DNA from: Isoetes taiwanensis
Taxonomy: Eukaryota > Streptophyta > Lycopodiopsida > Isoetales > Isoetaceae
Assembly: GCA_021234155.1 (NCBI GenBank)
Contig: JAJEKV010000139.1
Coordinates: 1,080,975-1,144,974, forward strand
Length of the DNA: 64,000 nt
Direction of reading: 5' to 3'
Position numbers and translations under genes: made by a program. This document shows positions 11,775 to 23,880 of the stretch, one piece after another. Under the pieces are notes generated by a model that saw only the letters and a list, made by a program, of their open reading frames with translations, did not search any database and was not told the origin of the DNA. How positions within the stretch are numbered: position 1 is the first letter of the stretch; every line of letters begins with the position of its first letter.

Positions 11775-11853
11775 GACTTATCTAGGTTGAGGGAGGCGAG
11801 ATGAGCGTTGGCGCCCGCCACACCGCTGGCCCAAGGGAGTTCTTCCTAGCCCG

Positions 11854-14026
11854 ATGGATGAGGCTTTGCTTGAAGCTGTTCTCCAGGGGCTGGGAATCAC
11901 GAATGTCCCCCTGGAAATCCAGGATTCCATATTAGCTATCGACAATTTGATATCCAATGCAATTCAATCTCAGTCTAGAGTAGGTTTCTGTAGGTTTGGT
12001 TTAAACTCGTTCTTTCTTTGCATTCTCTGTTTTGACAGGTCTGGATCCTTAAGAGTGGCAGCCCACAATTCCCAACCCTTCTTGGGAAATAGATTCGAAC
12101 GCAATTTGTTTATGATGAGTGCCCCCCTGGAATTTGGGATAGAACCGATCTACTATTGGGCTGCATTCTTCGATCTCCAACCATCTCATCACATCATGGA
12201 TCTTGATGTGGTGGTTTGGAGATTTCTGGTATCTAATTAGTTCCGTTCTTGGGCCCGATGCGGATCTAGAATTTTGTCGGGGTAGGGGTCGAGGGTTAGG
12301 AATCTTAGATTCTAGTTTCTCTGTAATTCCCAGTACGGGCCTGCCTTTTTCTTGAAAGTTTTTCTTGGGAGAAGAAATCATTCATCATTGGTACATTAAC
12401 CTCATTCTGGAGGGAAAAAAGGGAAAAAAGAAATTGGGGAAATTCTCGCTATATTACGATAATGGTTTTGTTACATTTTGCTTGGTTCTCTGCTCGGCCC
12501 ATTTCTCCCATTTCTCCCAATTACGACCCCGGTGCCGTTCAAGAATGAGGAACAAGGCGAGCACGTCGAAACAAACCTTGGGTGTGGAAGATGAAGAGTG
12601 GACACAAATCTTTTTGGTGGAAGATAGGAGGGACAAAGCATGGGGGATTCGAAGGAAATTTATCTGAGGCCTCGAAATTATTAGAGATCAGCGAAGGCTG
12701 CGGCTTTACGTATGGGGGTGCAAGAGGAAGTTGGAATCTTGGCATGCAATCCATAAGCGGGGGATTATTTGGATGGGAGAAGCGAATGATGTGAGGTGGG
12801 TGTGGAACACTTACGGGTTTTGTTCGGGGGCTGGATAATACTTTGTATAAACTCATTACAGATCAAACAAGGGCATCTTGAGAAGGATTCTTTGTAGTCT
12901 CAAGAACAACGTTTTGGGGGCCTTCATGGATGAATTCTTTTGTCAAAGGTAAAGAACTTGATAATACAATGGGATGGGATTCGTGAAAACTCCAATGCAA
13001 GCATCGAGGGCTTATCAAAAGATGGGAGGAAGCCAAGAAGATCCGTCATCGAAAACACGAGGAAAGCCTTTAAGTCCGGCTTAGCCACGAGCGAAGCTTT
13101 AGAAGGAATATCTACCTCCACGGAGGTCTACGATTAAGAGGCATGAAGCATACCAAACAATGTAAAATCAAGGACTCAAATGGCTTTTCAATGGGAAGAG
13201 GTGAACTCTTGTGATTGCGAGAATTGCGTGGAGGTGAAGCTTTACGCTCTAAAATATAACGAAGACAAAAATCGGTGATAGCAAGATATGCAACTCCATC
13301 GGTAATTGGCAAGAACGACAAAACCAAAGGTTCACTTTCTTCCCCTTCATATAAAAATGTGCTCTTGAATGTTTTTCCCTTCTGCTCAACCAACTGTCTC
13401 AAAGAATCAGGAGGTAACTGATTCAGAGAGTCAGAAGGTGTTCAATGGTGATTTCATTGATCTCTTTGGTGTTTCTGATGCTTTGGCTACTGACATGTTT
13501 TCAAAATATGCTATTCTTATCCATTTCCTAGAAAATGCCCAACTCAAGGGAAATTAAGAACTGGATCACCAAAAACCAGCATATTCCAATGCTTTCTATC
13601 CTTAGGCTGGATAAGAACACCTTTCAAATTGTTTGCAGGGACGAGCTTTGTGCCAATCATATTCTTAGAAGAAAGCTCGACTTTATTAGCAATTGCCCTT
13701 TCTATATAATGAAATGGTCTCCCAATTTCATCCCTGGCATGACTGGCGAAATTCAAACCACCACTTGTTTGTCTTTTCCCAACTTACCCTGACTTTTCTG
13801 GACTCGGTCCCACCTTACGACCCTGGCAGGATCCTTAGGGGAGGTGTTAGAGGTCAATATCACCCAAACGAACTTCCCCTCGGTCTGCATCTCCAAAAAA
13901 ATTGAGTTAGATTGGAAAAAGAAAATCAAAACAAGGGTCAAGCCTGAAGAGTTTTTGGATTTAAGTGTCAGCTACTCTAAAGTGGCTTTATTGAGGTTCA
14001 AAAGTTACCCCCCCTCAACAAACTAA
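11854..14026 (+). pseudogene. LINE ORF1 (nucleic-acid binding protein), broken
   Basis: A first frame starts MDEALLEAVLQGLGITNV at 11854, 79 bases into the element, a normal ORF1 position. A later part at 13369-13792, in two frames, reads VFNGDFIDLFGVSDALATDM and then KNWITKNQHIPMLSILRLDK, RRKLDFISNCPF and MKWSPNF. This resembles DUF4283, the domain of plant LINE ORF1 and related gag-like proteins, in which a tryptophan-proline-x-phenylalanine motif closes the fold. ORF1 proteins coat LINE RNA. No CCHC knuckle was recognised. Several frame changes break the frame. Confidence 0.6.
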
Positions 14027-14433
14027 GCAAAAACAGGTCTGGCAGCCCAAAGTTACAAATGCTGTGGATGAAGAGGCTAACAGGAAGTGATGAAAATCAT
14101 CCCCACCAGTATCAGGTTGCCATTCAAGACAAGAATCACAATAAAGAGATTGTAAAAACTCAAGAATTGAACGGGGAAGATATGGTGGTCGATTAAAAAC
14201 CACGAGTCGGTATATCGAGGATAGAATCGGTGACCTCATATTCACCCTTCCGAAACTTTGAGATTTATAAGCAAAGGGATGTGTCAACCCCGGGATAGTT
14301 GTGAAGATACCCACGATCTGAGAGGACAAAGGGTGGAATTTGGTGGAAGAAAGAAGGAGAGCAAAAAAAGAAGATTTATTTTGGCCCAAGTAGATCAAGT
14401 CAAGGAAGCAAACTATTCAAAAGCTGGGATGGC

Positions 14434-15105
14434 TTGTGGCAGGTACAGATACTGATGGATAAAGATATATGCTGTGTTACCTGGAATCTCCAGGGTATTA
14501 ATAGTATAATTAAAAGGGATAGATTAAAGGTTTGTCTCTCCTCCCTTAACCCCGATGTTTTGTTTCTTCAAGAGCATAAAATTCATAGTCAGGATCATGA
14601 GATCATAATAAGTAGAACTCTCCCTCCTAATTATTGCACCTGGTCTATTCCTGCTAATGACTCTTCTACAGGAATAGCAATCGCTTGGAGGCATAATCTT
14701 AATATATCTAACAAGTACATGGTTAATGATAGAAATGGCAGATGGCAGATTCTCCTCTGTATTATTTACAGAATTAAGCTGGCCCTTGTCAACATTTATG
14801 CCTACAATAACCCCACAGAAAGAGTGGAGATCTGGAAAAAGGTTAAGAGCGACCTTGATAACCTCGATTTTGATGAGTGCATTCCTGGGGGTGATTTAAA
14901 CATGGTGACCAACAGCTATATGAAGAATAAAAATTACAGACCCCTCGGGAAACAAGAAAAGGAAGCTTGGTTGGATCTCACTAAGAGCCATAATCTTAAT
15001 CTTGCCAGGACTAAACCCAACTCATACAGCTGGACTGATAAAAGAATGGATCCTACCTTGTGTCTTCATGACAAATTCTACCTATCGAGAAAATCTTTGG
15101 AATGA
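14434..15105 (+). pseudogene. LINE ORF2 endonuclease domain
   Basis: This 223-residue frame is the endonuclease that nicks target DNA to start reverse transcription. The order of motifs fits the APE-like family: TWNLQGIN with the metal-site asparagine, LFLQEHKI with the catalytic glutamate, TGIAIAWRH, then IPGGDLNMV with the aspartate and asparagine, and finally SYSWTD near the end. The terminal region that normally carries the SDH catalytic histidine is disrupted just after 15060. It continues in broken form into the reverse transcriptase at 16100. Confidence 0.85.
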
Positions 15106-16102
15106 TAGTAGCGAGTTAACAATATGGAGGGTTTCACTTTGTGGACCACTACCCCAATAGGCGAGAATCGGGGCATGCAATTAAATCAACAAGAAGAGGA
15201 AAACCTACTTCAAGCTTAATATCAGTCTCCTCGAGCATGAAGAATTCATTGCATTTGAAGGAGCTGATTGCCAATTTTCCCCAACCAAATGGTAAGAAAT
15301 TTGGATGTATTGGTGGATTCAGGTTGCCAAGGCCATTAAGAAATGGCTAAAGAGTGGGAAAAACAATCCACTATAATAAGCTCGCTTATCTTCAAAATCG
15401 AGAGATAAACTCTAGCGCAACGAAGAAGAAAAGGATGACATTAGAGCAAATATTGAAAAAGAGGAAATAAGGATAGGCTGATGGATGGAGACTCAAAGCC
15501 AAAATTACGGAAATTAAAAATGATGAAAGAAGCGGCTCTAAATTCTTCTTTGTTAAGGCTAAAGGTAGGCAAAAAAGAATCATATTTTTGAAATAAAGGT
15601 GGGGATGAAGACATCTCGGATGAGGAACAAATCAAGCTTTGCTGCAGCCACTCACTTCCACAGGTACCATGGGCACAAATCAGGTGCCCCTCTAGCTTCC
15701 ATGGACTGACTTCATCAACCTCAAGGAAAGGTAAGTCTTGAGGACAATCTCAATATTACAAAGCCTTTTCCAATGAGGAACTTCTCAAATTAGCCATGGA
15801 AATGGAAAAAGGTAAAAAGCCACTGGACTGATGGGCTCGGTAGAGTTCTTTATCAAAGAAGTACGTCATTGGTGTTTGCCTAACAAATTTGGCTAATGAG
15901 TTGAGGGATATGAAATACTTGGATGCAAGAATCAACACCCGGTCGATAACTCTTATTCCCAAGATTGATATGCACGCCACCCTTCGGATTCTGAGGGCCT
16001 ATCTCACTAACTAATGTTATCTATAAGATTATTTCAGGGACCATTGCTAAGAGGCTTAAGAGTGTTTTAGAAAAGATCATCCGCACCTCCCAGGCTGCTT
16101 AC

Positions 16103-16714
16103 TTGAAGGATAGATTTATCCTTGACAATGTAGTAACTGCAATGCTTGGGCTCAACTGGGCTAAAGACTCCAATCAGGACATTGCTCTTATAAAGCTAGA
16201 TATCACCAAAGCTTTCGATACAGTCAGCTGGAACTTCTTGTTCAAATGTTGCAGTGCTCTTGGCTTTTCTGATGAGGTAATTCTTCTATTTAAAGGTATT
16301 CTCTCAAACTCCAGATCATCAGTTCTTATTAATGGAGAATGTGGCCCCTTCTTCCCTCTGCAAAGGGGTGTCAAGCAAGGGTGCCCATTAGCTCCTTTCC
16401 TGTTTTTTATCATAATGGAGGCCCTTCACAGCAAGTTGGAAGAAGCCAAAAGTACTAACTTGATCCAAGGTCTCACTCTTCCAGAAAACGAAGTGATAGA
16501 TCAAATATTAAACGGACATTTTGCAGATGACACATTTCTTCTAGTCTCGATGGATAACAGGTCTCTTTCCAACACTCAAATAATTCTGGAGGATTTCAGG
16601 GTAGCCTCGGGATGCAAAATCAACCCGATCAAATTCAAGGTTGTAGCTAGAGATCAAAAAAAAGAAGAGCAAAACGACTGCTCTCATGAACTTGTAAGTA
16701 TATTCTCCTACTAG
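16103..16714 (+). pseudogene. LINE ORF2 reverse transcriptase core
   Basis: A 203-residue open frame with the reverse-transcriptase palm motifs in order: IKLDITKAFDTVSWNFL (motif A), GVKQGCPLAPFLF (motif B) and FADDTFLLV (motif C, catalytic FADD). This is the non-LTR type typical of plant L1 LINEs. The finger region lies in broken frames at 15620-16100. The thumb continues past 16715 in other frames. Confidence 0.92.
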
Positions 16715-16915
16715 CTCTTCTAAAATTTTAGGAATTCCCCTAGTTCTTAGAGGGAGCCCTTACGATTCGAAGGGCTCCCTCGATTATCTTAACCCCAAAG
16801 AAAGTCTCCTCCAGATTCACAGTATCATTGCTGATTCATCTCTTGCGCCCAAAACAAGAGATGTTGGACCCCGGTTGCTATAGAAGAATGCTGTAAAAGC
16901 AAAAGTATTGGAGGT

Positions 16916-17913
16916 TTGGGGGTCATCAACATTGAGAAACAGGGTATAGCCCTGGCTGCCAAATATTTTTACAAAGCAGCATACAATAGCATTAACCATC
17001 CAGTTTCAATTATCATCAGGCATTATTTAGCCAAGTGCTTATCCTATGGATGGAGGAAACTTTATCTCAATCTTCCCCACTCTATTTATTTCCCCTTCTC
17101 TGTTCCCAATTCTGTCCCTGGTTTAATCAAAAAGTGGATCAGGGCGTGGAATTTAGTCAAAGGTATGTTTTCATGGAAGGAGGGGCTCTCCATGGACCAA
17201 TCCATTTTCTGGAATCCGGGTTTGCTTACTAATGACTCTTCTCTTTGTTTAGCTTGCCACTTCCCGGAACAGGCTAAGCTTTGGAAGAGCAAAGGCCTCT
17301 ACTACATTAGAGACTTCTTCGATGAGCAGGGAATAATTTCTTTTAGGAGATCGGTAGTCGCCAATGAGGATGAGAACTTCGGAGACCTTTGTACAACAAT
17401 ATTTGTATGGTGCTTACTCAGGGCAATTGGTCAGAAGACAACTATAACTGGAATTATAATGGTTCTGAGCCAGATTTACAGTCAAGGCAGCATATAAGTA
17501 CCTTATGAGGAACCAGAGGATTTCTATCCACACCAAATGGCAGATAGGGGAGGATAGGTGTATCAGAAACCTCAAATTCATGTGGGCTTGCCCCATCCCT
17601 CCCAAAGTGAAGTCCTTCATGTGGCAGCTCTGGCATAAGGCTTTAGCCACCAATTCTAAAAGGCACAGGCTTAATATGTCGATTAGATGTGTGCTCAAGA
17701 TGTCTTAGCCGAGGGAAGGCGAGGAGCATCTATTTCGATCATGCATATGGTGAATGGGTTCTCGAACTTGCTTCCAACCTGCTTTCGGTTTTGGACCTCA
17801 GCGCCCTCAATTCGTGGGACTTCTACGGCCCATTAACCCAAATGATTGGGCATTTTATTATTTTATGGAGGATTTGGAAGCGCAGGAACAATTTTATCTT
17901 CAAGCTGAAATAA
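16916..17913 (+). pseudogene. LINE ORF2 C-terminal region with zf-RVT-like part
   Basis: Frames at 16916-17497 and 17505-17708 read on from the reverse transcriptase. The segment FMWACPIPPKVKSFMWQLWH matches the zf-RVT-type end of plant LINE polyproteins, whose pattern is a short charged stretch, then PPKVKxFxW, then a tryptophan-rich helix. After 17700 the frames decay further. ILWRIWKRRNNFIFK near 17860 is also a usual LINE tail phrase. Confidence 0.75.
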
Positions 17914-18507
17914 CTCATCCGGAGGCCGTAATCAAGCAAATTGAATATGACATTAAATGGATCATTTGCTGCTATTTAAAACCCATTTTGATTCTTATAG
18001 CTCCTTTGGTGTTATTTCGGGGAATTATCTTTGTGTTGGTGCGCCAAAGCTTAAGTGGAAGAAGATCGACCCGTTGTCAATCAGCAATGGATTAAGGTTT
18101 TTGGACCGCCCGGACCTTCTGACCATGAAGAACCATGCTTTTCGCGGATCTTTCTTTGTGATCAAAACAGGATGCAAGAAGGGGCATGCTGCCAAGCTAA
18201 AGATAGTAAAGGTCGTTTCAACATGGCCATGGCGAAGCATGTCTATGTGTATGATACGCACCCTCGTATCATGGTTAGAAGCGAGAGGGAGAAAGTCCAA
18301 AGCAACTTCAATCTCGGATCGCACTTTTAGGCGGGGCCGACCCACGATTTCAGACTCGATTTCCATATCTCAATTGTTTCTAAGTTTCTCATCTACTTTT
18401 TCTACTTACCCTCTGAGGGGTTATACTTCCGGTCAAAAAGTAATTTCTACATTAAACTTATAACTTTTTATTAATACATATATAAGCCTTCAAAAAAAAA
18501 AAAAAAA

Positions 18508-18521
18508 AATTGTCTAATGAC
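18508..18521. repeat. Target-site duplication of the L1-type LINE, right copy
   Basis: AATTGTCTAATGAC follows the poly(A) tail directly and equals 11761-11774 exactly. The first adenines cannot be told apart from the tail. Confidence 0.9.
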
Positions 18522-18908
18522 AATATCATCAATGTATTAACTTTGTGTTTAAAGGATGGATTCGAAGAGAAAACAATGCTTTGCAAAAGAATGTGGAGGG
18601 CAATTAAATTTACCTCTAAAAGGCGACAATTTGGAAAAAGCAGTTCCATAACTTATGCTCAAAATGTCACCTTTAGAAGTAGTTAAATACATCAACAAAA
18701 GATAGGTACAGATATGCAAAACACAAAATTTTGTTCTAGTTCATGGCATACTTTAATTAGGTGATGGAACTCTAAATATCCATCTTCACATGGCGACATC
18801 ACCAAGGATCTAATGTTGTACCTTTTTGGATGCTATCGTGATATTTCCACTTCTCTTACACATAATGTCTTAGCTGATGTAAAAGTGAAATGCATGTTCA
18901 AGTCATTG
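18522..18908 (-). mobile_element. Helitron copy 1, noncoding 3' region continued
   Basis: This segment picks up where the LINE interrupted it. It matches 27800-28015, including GTTTAAAGGATGGAT and CTCAAAATGTCAC followed by TACATCAACAAA. No coding signal. It ends at the 4 bp duplication ATTG of the TIR element. Confidence 0.7.
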
Positions 18909-20539
18909 GGGTAAAAGCATGAAAGGGTGTATGCGTTACATAAATCTTGAATTGAAGGACAAATTTGTGCTTTTTGGGGTACATTTTAGATGTACATCAA
19001 GATACTATGGTTTGTCGTTTTGTGTCGGGTATGCAATGATTGCAAGATCATCCACGGCAGTGCCCAGTTCTTGGTTAACCAAGAACCCATAGAACCAATT
19101 GAATGGATCCGTCCCTCCCTTTCAGAAATTCCCCCCTTTCACGGGGGCGAACAGAGCGAGTTCGAAGCAAACACATGCCAATTGAATCTACAAGAAATAC
19201 AAATCAATTTCAATCTGTTCATGGAGGTGAGATTCCAATGGGAGTGATGGTTCTAAGTGCAAGTATGCCGACATTGGCGGTGTTATGCCACAAAACAAAT
19301 AAAGCGTGTTGGCAGTCGATTGGATTGCATCCTCGATTCTTGGCAAGCGCCGTCGAATCAAAGATTAGTTTTTGTGCTCGTTTGTTGCAAGATGAGGCTT
19401 TTTTCTTTTTCGAACACTGTAATTGGAAATCCTTAGAAGTTATTGTTATGAAATCAATGATGAGAAACTTGAAAGATGGGCTTCAAAAGTAAAAGTACGC
19501 TAATAGCAAAGATAAATTGGGCTGCAAAACATTCTTGTTATCAATGATTGTTGGAAAAAGGAGATATAAACAAGAATGTTTCTTCAAAATTGCTAAAGAT
19601 ACTGACCAGAAATTTATCCAAAGCTGCAGCAAGAAGGAAGATAATGTCATTAAGTGGAGCAAATGTATGGGCTTTGGCGGGAAGGATGCCAAGATCAAAT
19701 AGAATCGATGATTCAATCAAATGTCGGGTTAAATTGAATTTTGGCTTGATAATACCAAAAGTTTCACCAAAGGTTAGAGATGTCATGAAGAGGAGAACAC
19801 AAGCAATACAATACCTTGATATCTCACGGGTTTGCTCTTGTAATTGAATCAATTGAGTTTTGGAGATTATGTTTTCTTCCAAAATTCTTTCGTGACTTTC
19901 TTACGTACATTCTAATTGCATTTCAGTGACTGTTAATGAATACACATGGTTTTCATGAAATGTATTGCATTTTACATTGTTTACATTTTTACATTGTTTA
20001 CATAGGGGCAGAAATCTTGCAGTGATGTGCTATTAGGTACTTTTTAGATGTACATCCATTAACACTTACATGTCCATGCAGCTGCATTTACATGTACTTG
20101 AATATCAAAATTACATCATTTTACATTTTAGTGTACTTTCAGGTAATGAAGCCAAACAAATCATACATATGTACATTAGTTGTACTAATATTGTAACATT
20201 AATGTGATGTACCAATATTGGAACATTAATTAGATGCACATTAGATGTACATTGGATGCTCTGATGTGAATCGATGGAGGCTGTTGGGCGTACATTAGAT
20301 GTACTGATGTACCCATCTTATGTACATCTGTTGTACATTCCAGAAATATTATAAAAATTTGTTAAGTGTAAGTTGATTAGAATTGAACATAAGAAAGTTG
20401 AATTGCATAAACATTAAAAATAGTTTCAGTCATGGCAAAGATAAGAAATGGGCGAGGGTTTTCATGTACAAATGGTTGATATATTTATATTGTGGACATA
20501 AATACAACACACCCAAAAATGAGCATGGCTCATAATTCA

Positions 20540-20890
20540 TGACCAAGCTTCAAAATGTCGGTAGGAGCGATATCTTATGACTATTGCATCATGTCTTCCG
20601 GCCGTAGAAATTTGAAGAGATATCCTCTAAAAGCGATAGTCCATGCGGTTTCTATAGCCGCGTGCCAGCGGCAAACCTTTCCATCCTACATGGCCTTCAT
20701 CTTCCAGGATACGTGCCTTCCCCCAAGGGTTGTGCAACAAGTGATTTGCTGCCAATATACATTTCATGGTCGCTCGTTCCTCATAATTTTCAATATGCTC
20801 AACCTTTTCCCAAAGTTCAGGAACAGCGGTATAGAGGCGATGTCGGTCCCCAACCCTATGTGCTTGCGGCTTGTGTTGGTTTGTATTACC
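20540..20890 (-). pseudogene. Frame in the TIR element, unknown family
   Basis: The minus strand encodes VPELWEKVEHIENYEERA, then KCILAANHLLHNPWGKAR, EDEGHVGWKGLPLARGYRN and a short tail. The composition is protein-like, with charged helices and conserved-looking Trp and Gly residues, unlike random frames. It lies downstream of the FCP1-like domain and may be the C-terminal exon of the same gene. A family B MITE separates the two. I do not recognise the family. Confidence 0.45.
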
Positions 20891-20898
20891 TCTGGGTG

Positions 20899-21136
20899 CG
20901 CACCGGGGATTCACCTTTTTGATGCGTATAACCCATGAGAGTTCAGCGGAGGGGTGTTTTTGGACCATTTAAATGTGCATTATATTTAGGGGTTAGGGGT
21001 GTTTTTAGGCAGCTGATTTGGAGCAATATCGTACATGGGGGTCAAATTGCCTTTTAAAATTGCGTATACAAGGGGGGTTTTTTGATATCCTCTGAACGCA
21101 GATGCCATACCCCCTTATGTATAAGTACATCCCCTA
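20899..21136. mobile_element. MITE-like element, family B, copy 2
   Basis: A 238 bp copy of the element at 2716-2966, beginning near ACCGGGGATTCACC and ending near ACATCCCCTA. It is flanked by a 6 bp duplication, GGGTGC (20893-20898 and 21137-21142). It is inserted in the coding region of the 7.6 kb TIR element, so it is younger than that element. Confidence 0.75.
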
Positions 21137-21378
21137 GGGTGCAGCAGAACTCTATCTCTTAGTTTCTTAATAGTCTTTTGTGTTTCAGTCCATTCATCTA
21201 CAAAGCAAATGAAGATCACTTAATTATGTATACACACTCATAATTGTACCAATAAGAAAGGCAAGAAAAAGAGAGTACTCAAGTGCAATGAACAAAAACT
21301 TTGATACAATTCATAACATTTGAATTTGTACATCAGTCAAAGTCTGTACCAACAATGGGCCAGTCGAAAGGCCAATAA

Positions 21379-22092
21379 TTAACATGATGGCAGTTTTTCC
21401 ATTCCTTGCTCCATATATTGACTAAATTTAGGCAACAGAGCACCCAAGTTGCTGCCATAGTTTGCCAGCAAAATCTGTTCCACCTGCTCTGATATGCTAT
21501 CTGCTGCATTAGTCATTGGATGCTCTTTCACATAAACTATACCATCTTCAGCCATTTTGAATCCATTAAGCCATGGAATGAGCTCCATGACAAGCAATCT
21601 GTCGCCAGCTAATATCGGTGTCCAAGAGAAAGGACATATGTAGCTTCCTACAGGATTCAAAGTGGATTTGTATCTTTCGTCGTCGATCAGAACTGTATGT
21701 CCATAGTACTCTGGGTACTCTTTCCATACCACAGCTAATGGTTTCACAAACAACCCCTTTTGAGGTTCAGTAGGGTGTTTGTGTGGCGGGGAGAATCAAC
21801 TCTTGCTCTGGCGGTGTAAACAAACTTCAGCTTTATGGAAAAAGCATCACAAATATGTTCCACAATTGGGTGAAGATTTCTAGAAGTGAGTGAAGACCAG
21901 ATGGCAACATTGATCAAACCCTTCTCTTACAAATGCTAACGATGATGCTAACCACGGCTGCGATAAAAAACACATTTCCTATATTAAATTGAAGCTCATC
22001 TTTACGGATCTGTTGGTATCTTGAGTTAATATTTTTCATTCTTGTGCACACTCTTGCCCAACACAATTTAAGTCAAAGATAATGAGCTTTCT
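21379..22092 (-). pseudogene. FCP1/NIF-like HAD phosphatase domain in the TIR element
   Basis: Minus-strand frames show the HAD-type FCP1/NIF domain in order. KLIIFDLNC carries motif I in the DxN form common in plant FCP1-like proteins. VAIWSSLTSRNLHPIVEHIC is the motif II region. FVYTARARVD follows, then KPLAVVWKEYPEYYGHTV, LIDDERYKSTLNPVG with the motif IV aspartate pair, and finally a helix and YVKEHPM. This matches the usual order FDLNG, IWSS, LLIDDxPYKxLxNP, YVKEHPFG. Family members remove phosphate from serine in proteins such as the RNA polymerase II tail. The frame shifts at least twice upstream of 21753. The first aspartate of motif I is kept and the second is asparagine, so catalysis is uncertain. 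It lies wholly inside the TIR element, so it is either a captured host gene or part of the element's own protein. Confidence 0.75.
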
Positions 22093-22869
22093 CCCGAATT
22101 AGATGATTCGCTGTCGGCAAAGAAAACACTTGAGATTCACAATTTATAATTACATTTGGATCACACAATTGAAAACACATTGATAATTACACAATTGTTA
22201 TTTGCACAGGTGTAAGTGAGACAAATAAATTAATTTTTTCATTACTTATTGAGTACAAAAAGCTTTCGGAGCATGGCTCATACAAAGCTGTAATTTACAA
22301 ACAAAGACTATCTACCCTGTGTAGGAACAAGCGCTTGTATATTCATCTCGCCTTCTACAATTAATGCCTCCATTAGATGATCCCTCGAGTGACTTGGCAT
22401 AGGCATCGATTGAACCAACTGGGTGTCATCGCATGGTGCCAAGTATTAGAGGACTATACCAACAAATAACTAATAGGAAAATAACATGTTCTACTTACAA
22501 AAATGGAGCTTGGGCATTGCATCAACCACGGCATCTATGAATTTGTGCATGTAAGCCACAATGTACTTGCAAGGGTTCTTTGGTACTAGTTTTACGGCAT
22601 TTTAGGGACGAGAACACAGGGAGCATCAAAGTTCTTCCTACCATGGCTTAAAATTTGTTGGATCGAGCATCATGTTATTGATCACAAGCTTATGAAACCT
22701 GCAAAATTGCAATGTGAGAATAAATCAAGCATAAGAAATTGCAATATGAGAATAATCAAATCATAAAAAACAAAGCGAGAAACTCATACTTACTTACGGA
22801 CCACTTTAGCATCGGGTACATAGCCTTTGACAGGGGAGGAGGATCGTATAATTGGGCTAGCTATAGATG

Positions 22870-23220
22870 GAAAAGAGCTTTTCTTTGGACCAAGCAAGCA
22901 CAAGTATTGCCAATGCCACATTTGGGCCTTGCGAATTGGAACAAATATGTATTGGCATCTTGCAATCAAAATGCCATCCAGCCCTTCCCTTTTATGTTAG
23001 TGTTACGTGCATCGCCTCCCCGTTCTTGAGGGAATTCACAAAATTCTGGAAGGTGTCCGGTCGAACCATAAAAAACTTGTGTTTCCAATCAGATGGAAGA
23101 CCGTTACAAAGGCACATACACACAAATCCAGAATACATATTAATACATAAGATGAGTGACTTAGGGAATGAAATAGCATAAATATGTTGAAATGCTAGCC
23201 TACCTCCCATAGACATCTAC
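22870..23220 (-). pseudogene. Frame with SDWKHKFFMV motif in the TIR element
   Basis: The minus strand reads LCNGLPSDWKHKFFMVRPD, then TFQNFVNSLKNGEAMHV, and further on a tryptophan and cysteine-containing segment near 22980. The phrase proline-x-x-tryptophan-lysine-x-x-phenylalanine-phenylalanine resembles the start of gag-like or transposon-linked domains in plants, but I cannot name the family. It lies between the lysine-rich segment and the FCP1-like domain. Confidence 0.4.
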
Positions 23221-23609
23221 CATCTTAGAGGTCAAGTCCAGCTTCAGAGAACTTCGTCAACATCACTTTGAAAGATAGAGGGGTGGGGCTTAGGGATCGG
23301 GGCCGGTCCCTATAAGGAGTGAATGGAACCAACCTTTTCAGTCGGTTCACTAAACTGTACAAGGAAACAACAGCATTAGCAAAAGAATATATATATTGTA
23401 ATGAATTATATATTACTCACCTTGTAAATTCATCACCTCTTCAGCATCTTCTGTGGACTGCTGCACCTTATTTGTTATCACATCAATATTTGCTTGTAGC
23501 TCCTCTTCCTCTTAGGTTCATTTCGGCAGGATCGGGGATCGATTTTCCTTCACTTTTTGTGATCGTGTCCTATGTACAAAAAAAATGTGGTTAATTATCA
23601 TAAATCGAG

Positions 23610-23880
23610 ATGTTTAACAAAATTAGTTCATCTTGGACATACCTCTTTTCTTGGTGGTGGTGGCACTTTTTTTACACGGAGATTTTCTTTTTAGGAGGAC
23701 ATTTTTTTTGTTCTTTGGAGATTTTGCTGTTTTTTTTCCTCTTGGAGTTACATCACCAGCATTCTTTTGCCTCCTCTTTGGAGTGGACTCAACTACCAAC
23801 TCAACTTCCTCTTCCCTGGTATCTCCTGGGATAAAATCTGGATCTGTGTCCTTTGTAGCTTACATGTAACGAGGTCAGGC
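23610..23880 (-). pseudogene. Lysine-rich nuclear-type segment in the TIR element
   Basis: The minus strand reads VESTPKRRQKNAGDVTPRGK, then KTAKSPKNKK and KRKSPCKKSATTTKKRG. This is a highly basic, serine- and threonine-containing linker with several possible nuclear localisation signals. The plus-strand frames over the same bases are phenylalanine-rich shadows. It suggests the encoded protein acts in the nucleus. Confidence 0.5.

Larger units (their letters stand above)
11775..18507 (+). mobile_element. Full-length L1-type LINE, decayed
   Basis: The 6.7 kb element lies between perfect 14 bp duplications and ends in GCCTTC plus about 17 adenines. In order it holds a 5' leader, an ORF1 region with a DUF4283-like part, an apurinic-type endonuclease, a reverse transcriptase with a FADD box, and a zinc-binding C-terminal region of the plant LINE type. 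The coding parts are broken by several frame changes and stops, so it is not autonomous now. The 5' end is present, which is unusual because most plant LINEs are truncated. It is inserted in the noncoding 3' region of the Helitron that ends at 11633. The exact duplications suggest moderate age. Confidence 0.9.

Noticed and set aside
20627-20968. Single long minus-strand gene across 20627-20968
   Set aside because: Its first part comes from the family B MITE; only the part left of 20890 belongs to the older sequence.
21379-22092. FCP1-like domain as a TIM50 mitochondrial translocase gene
   Set aside because: The domain is shared, but there is no targeting peptide or membrane segment, and the position inside a TIR element argues against a host TIM50 gene.
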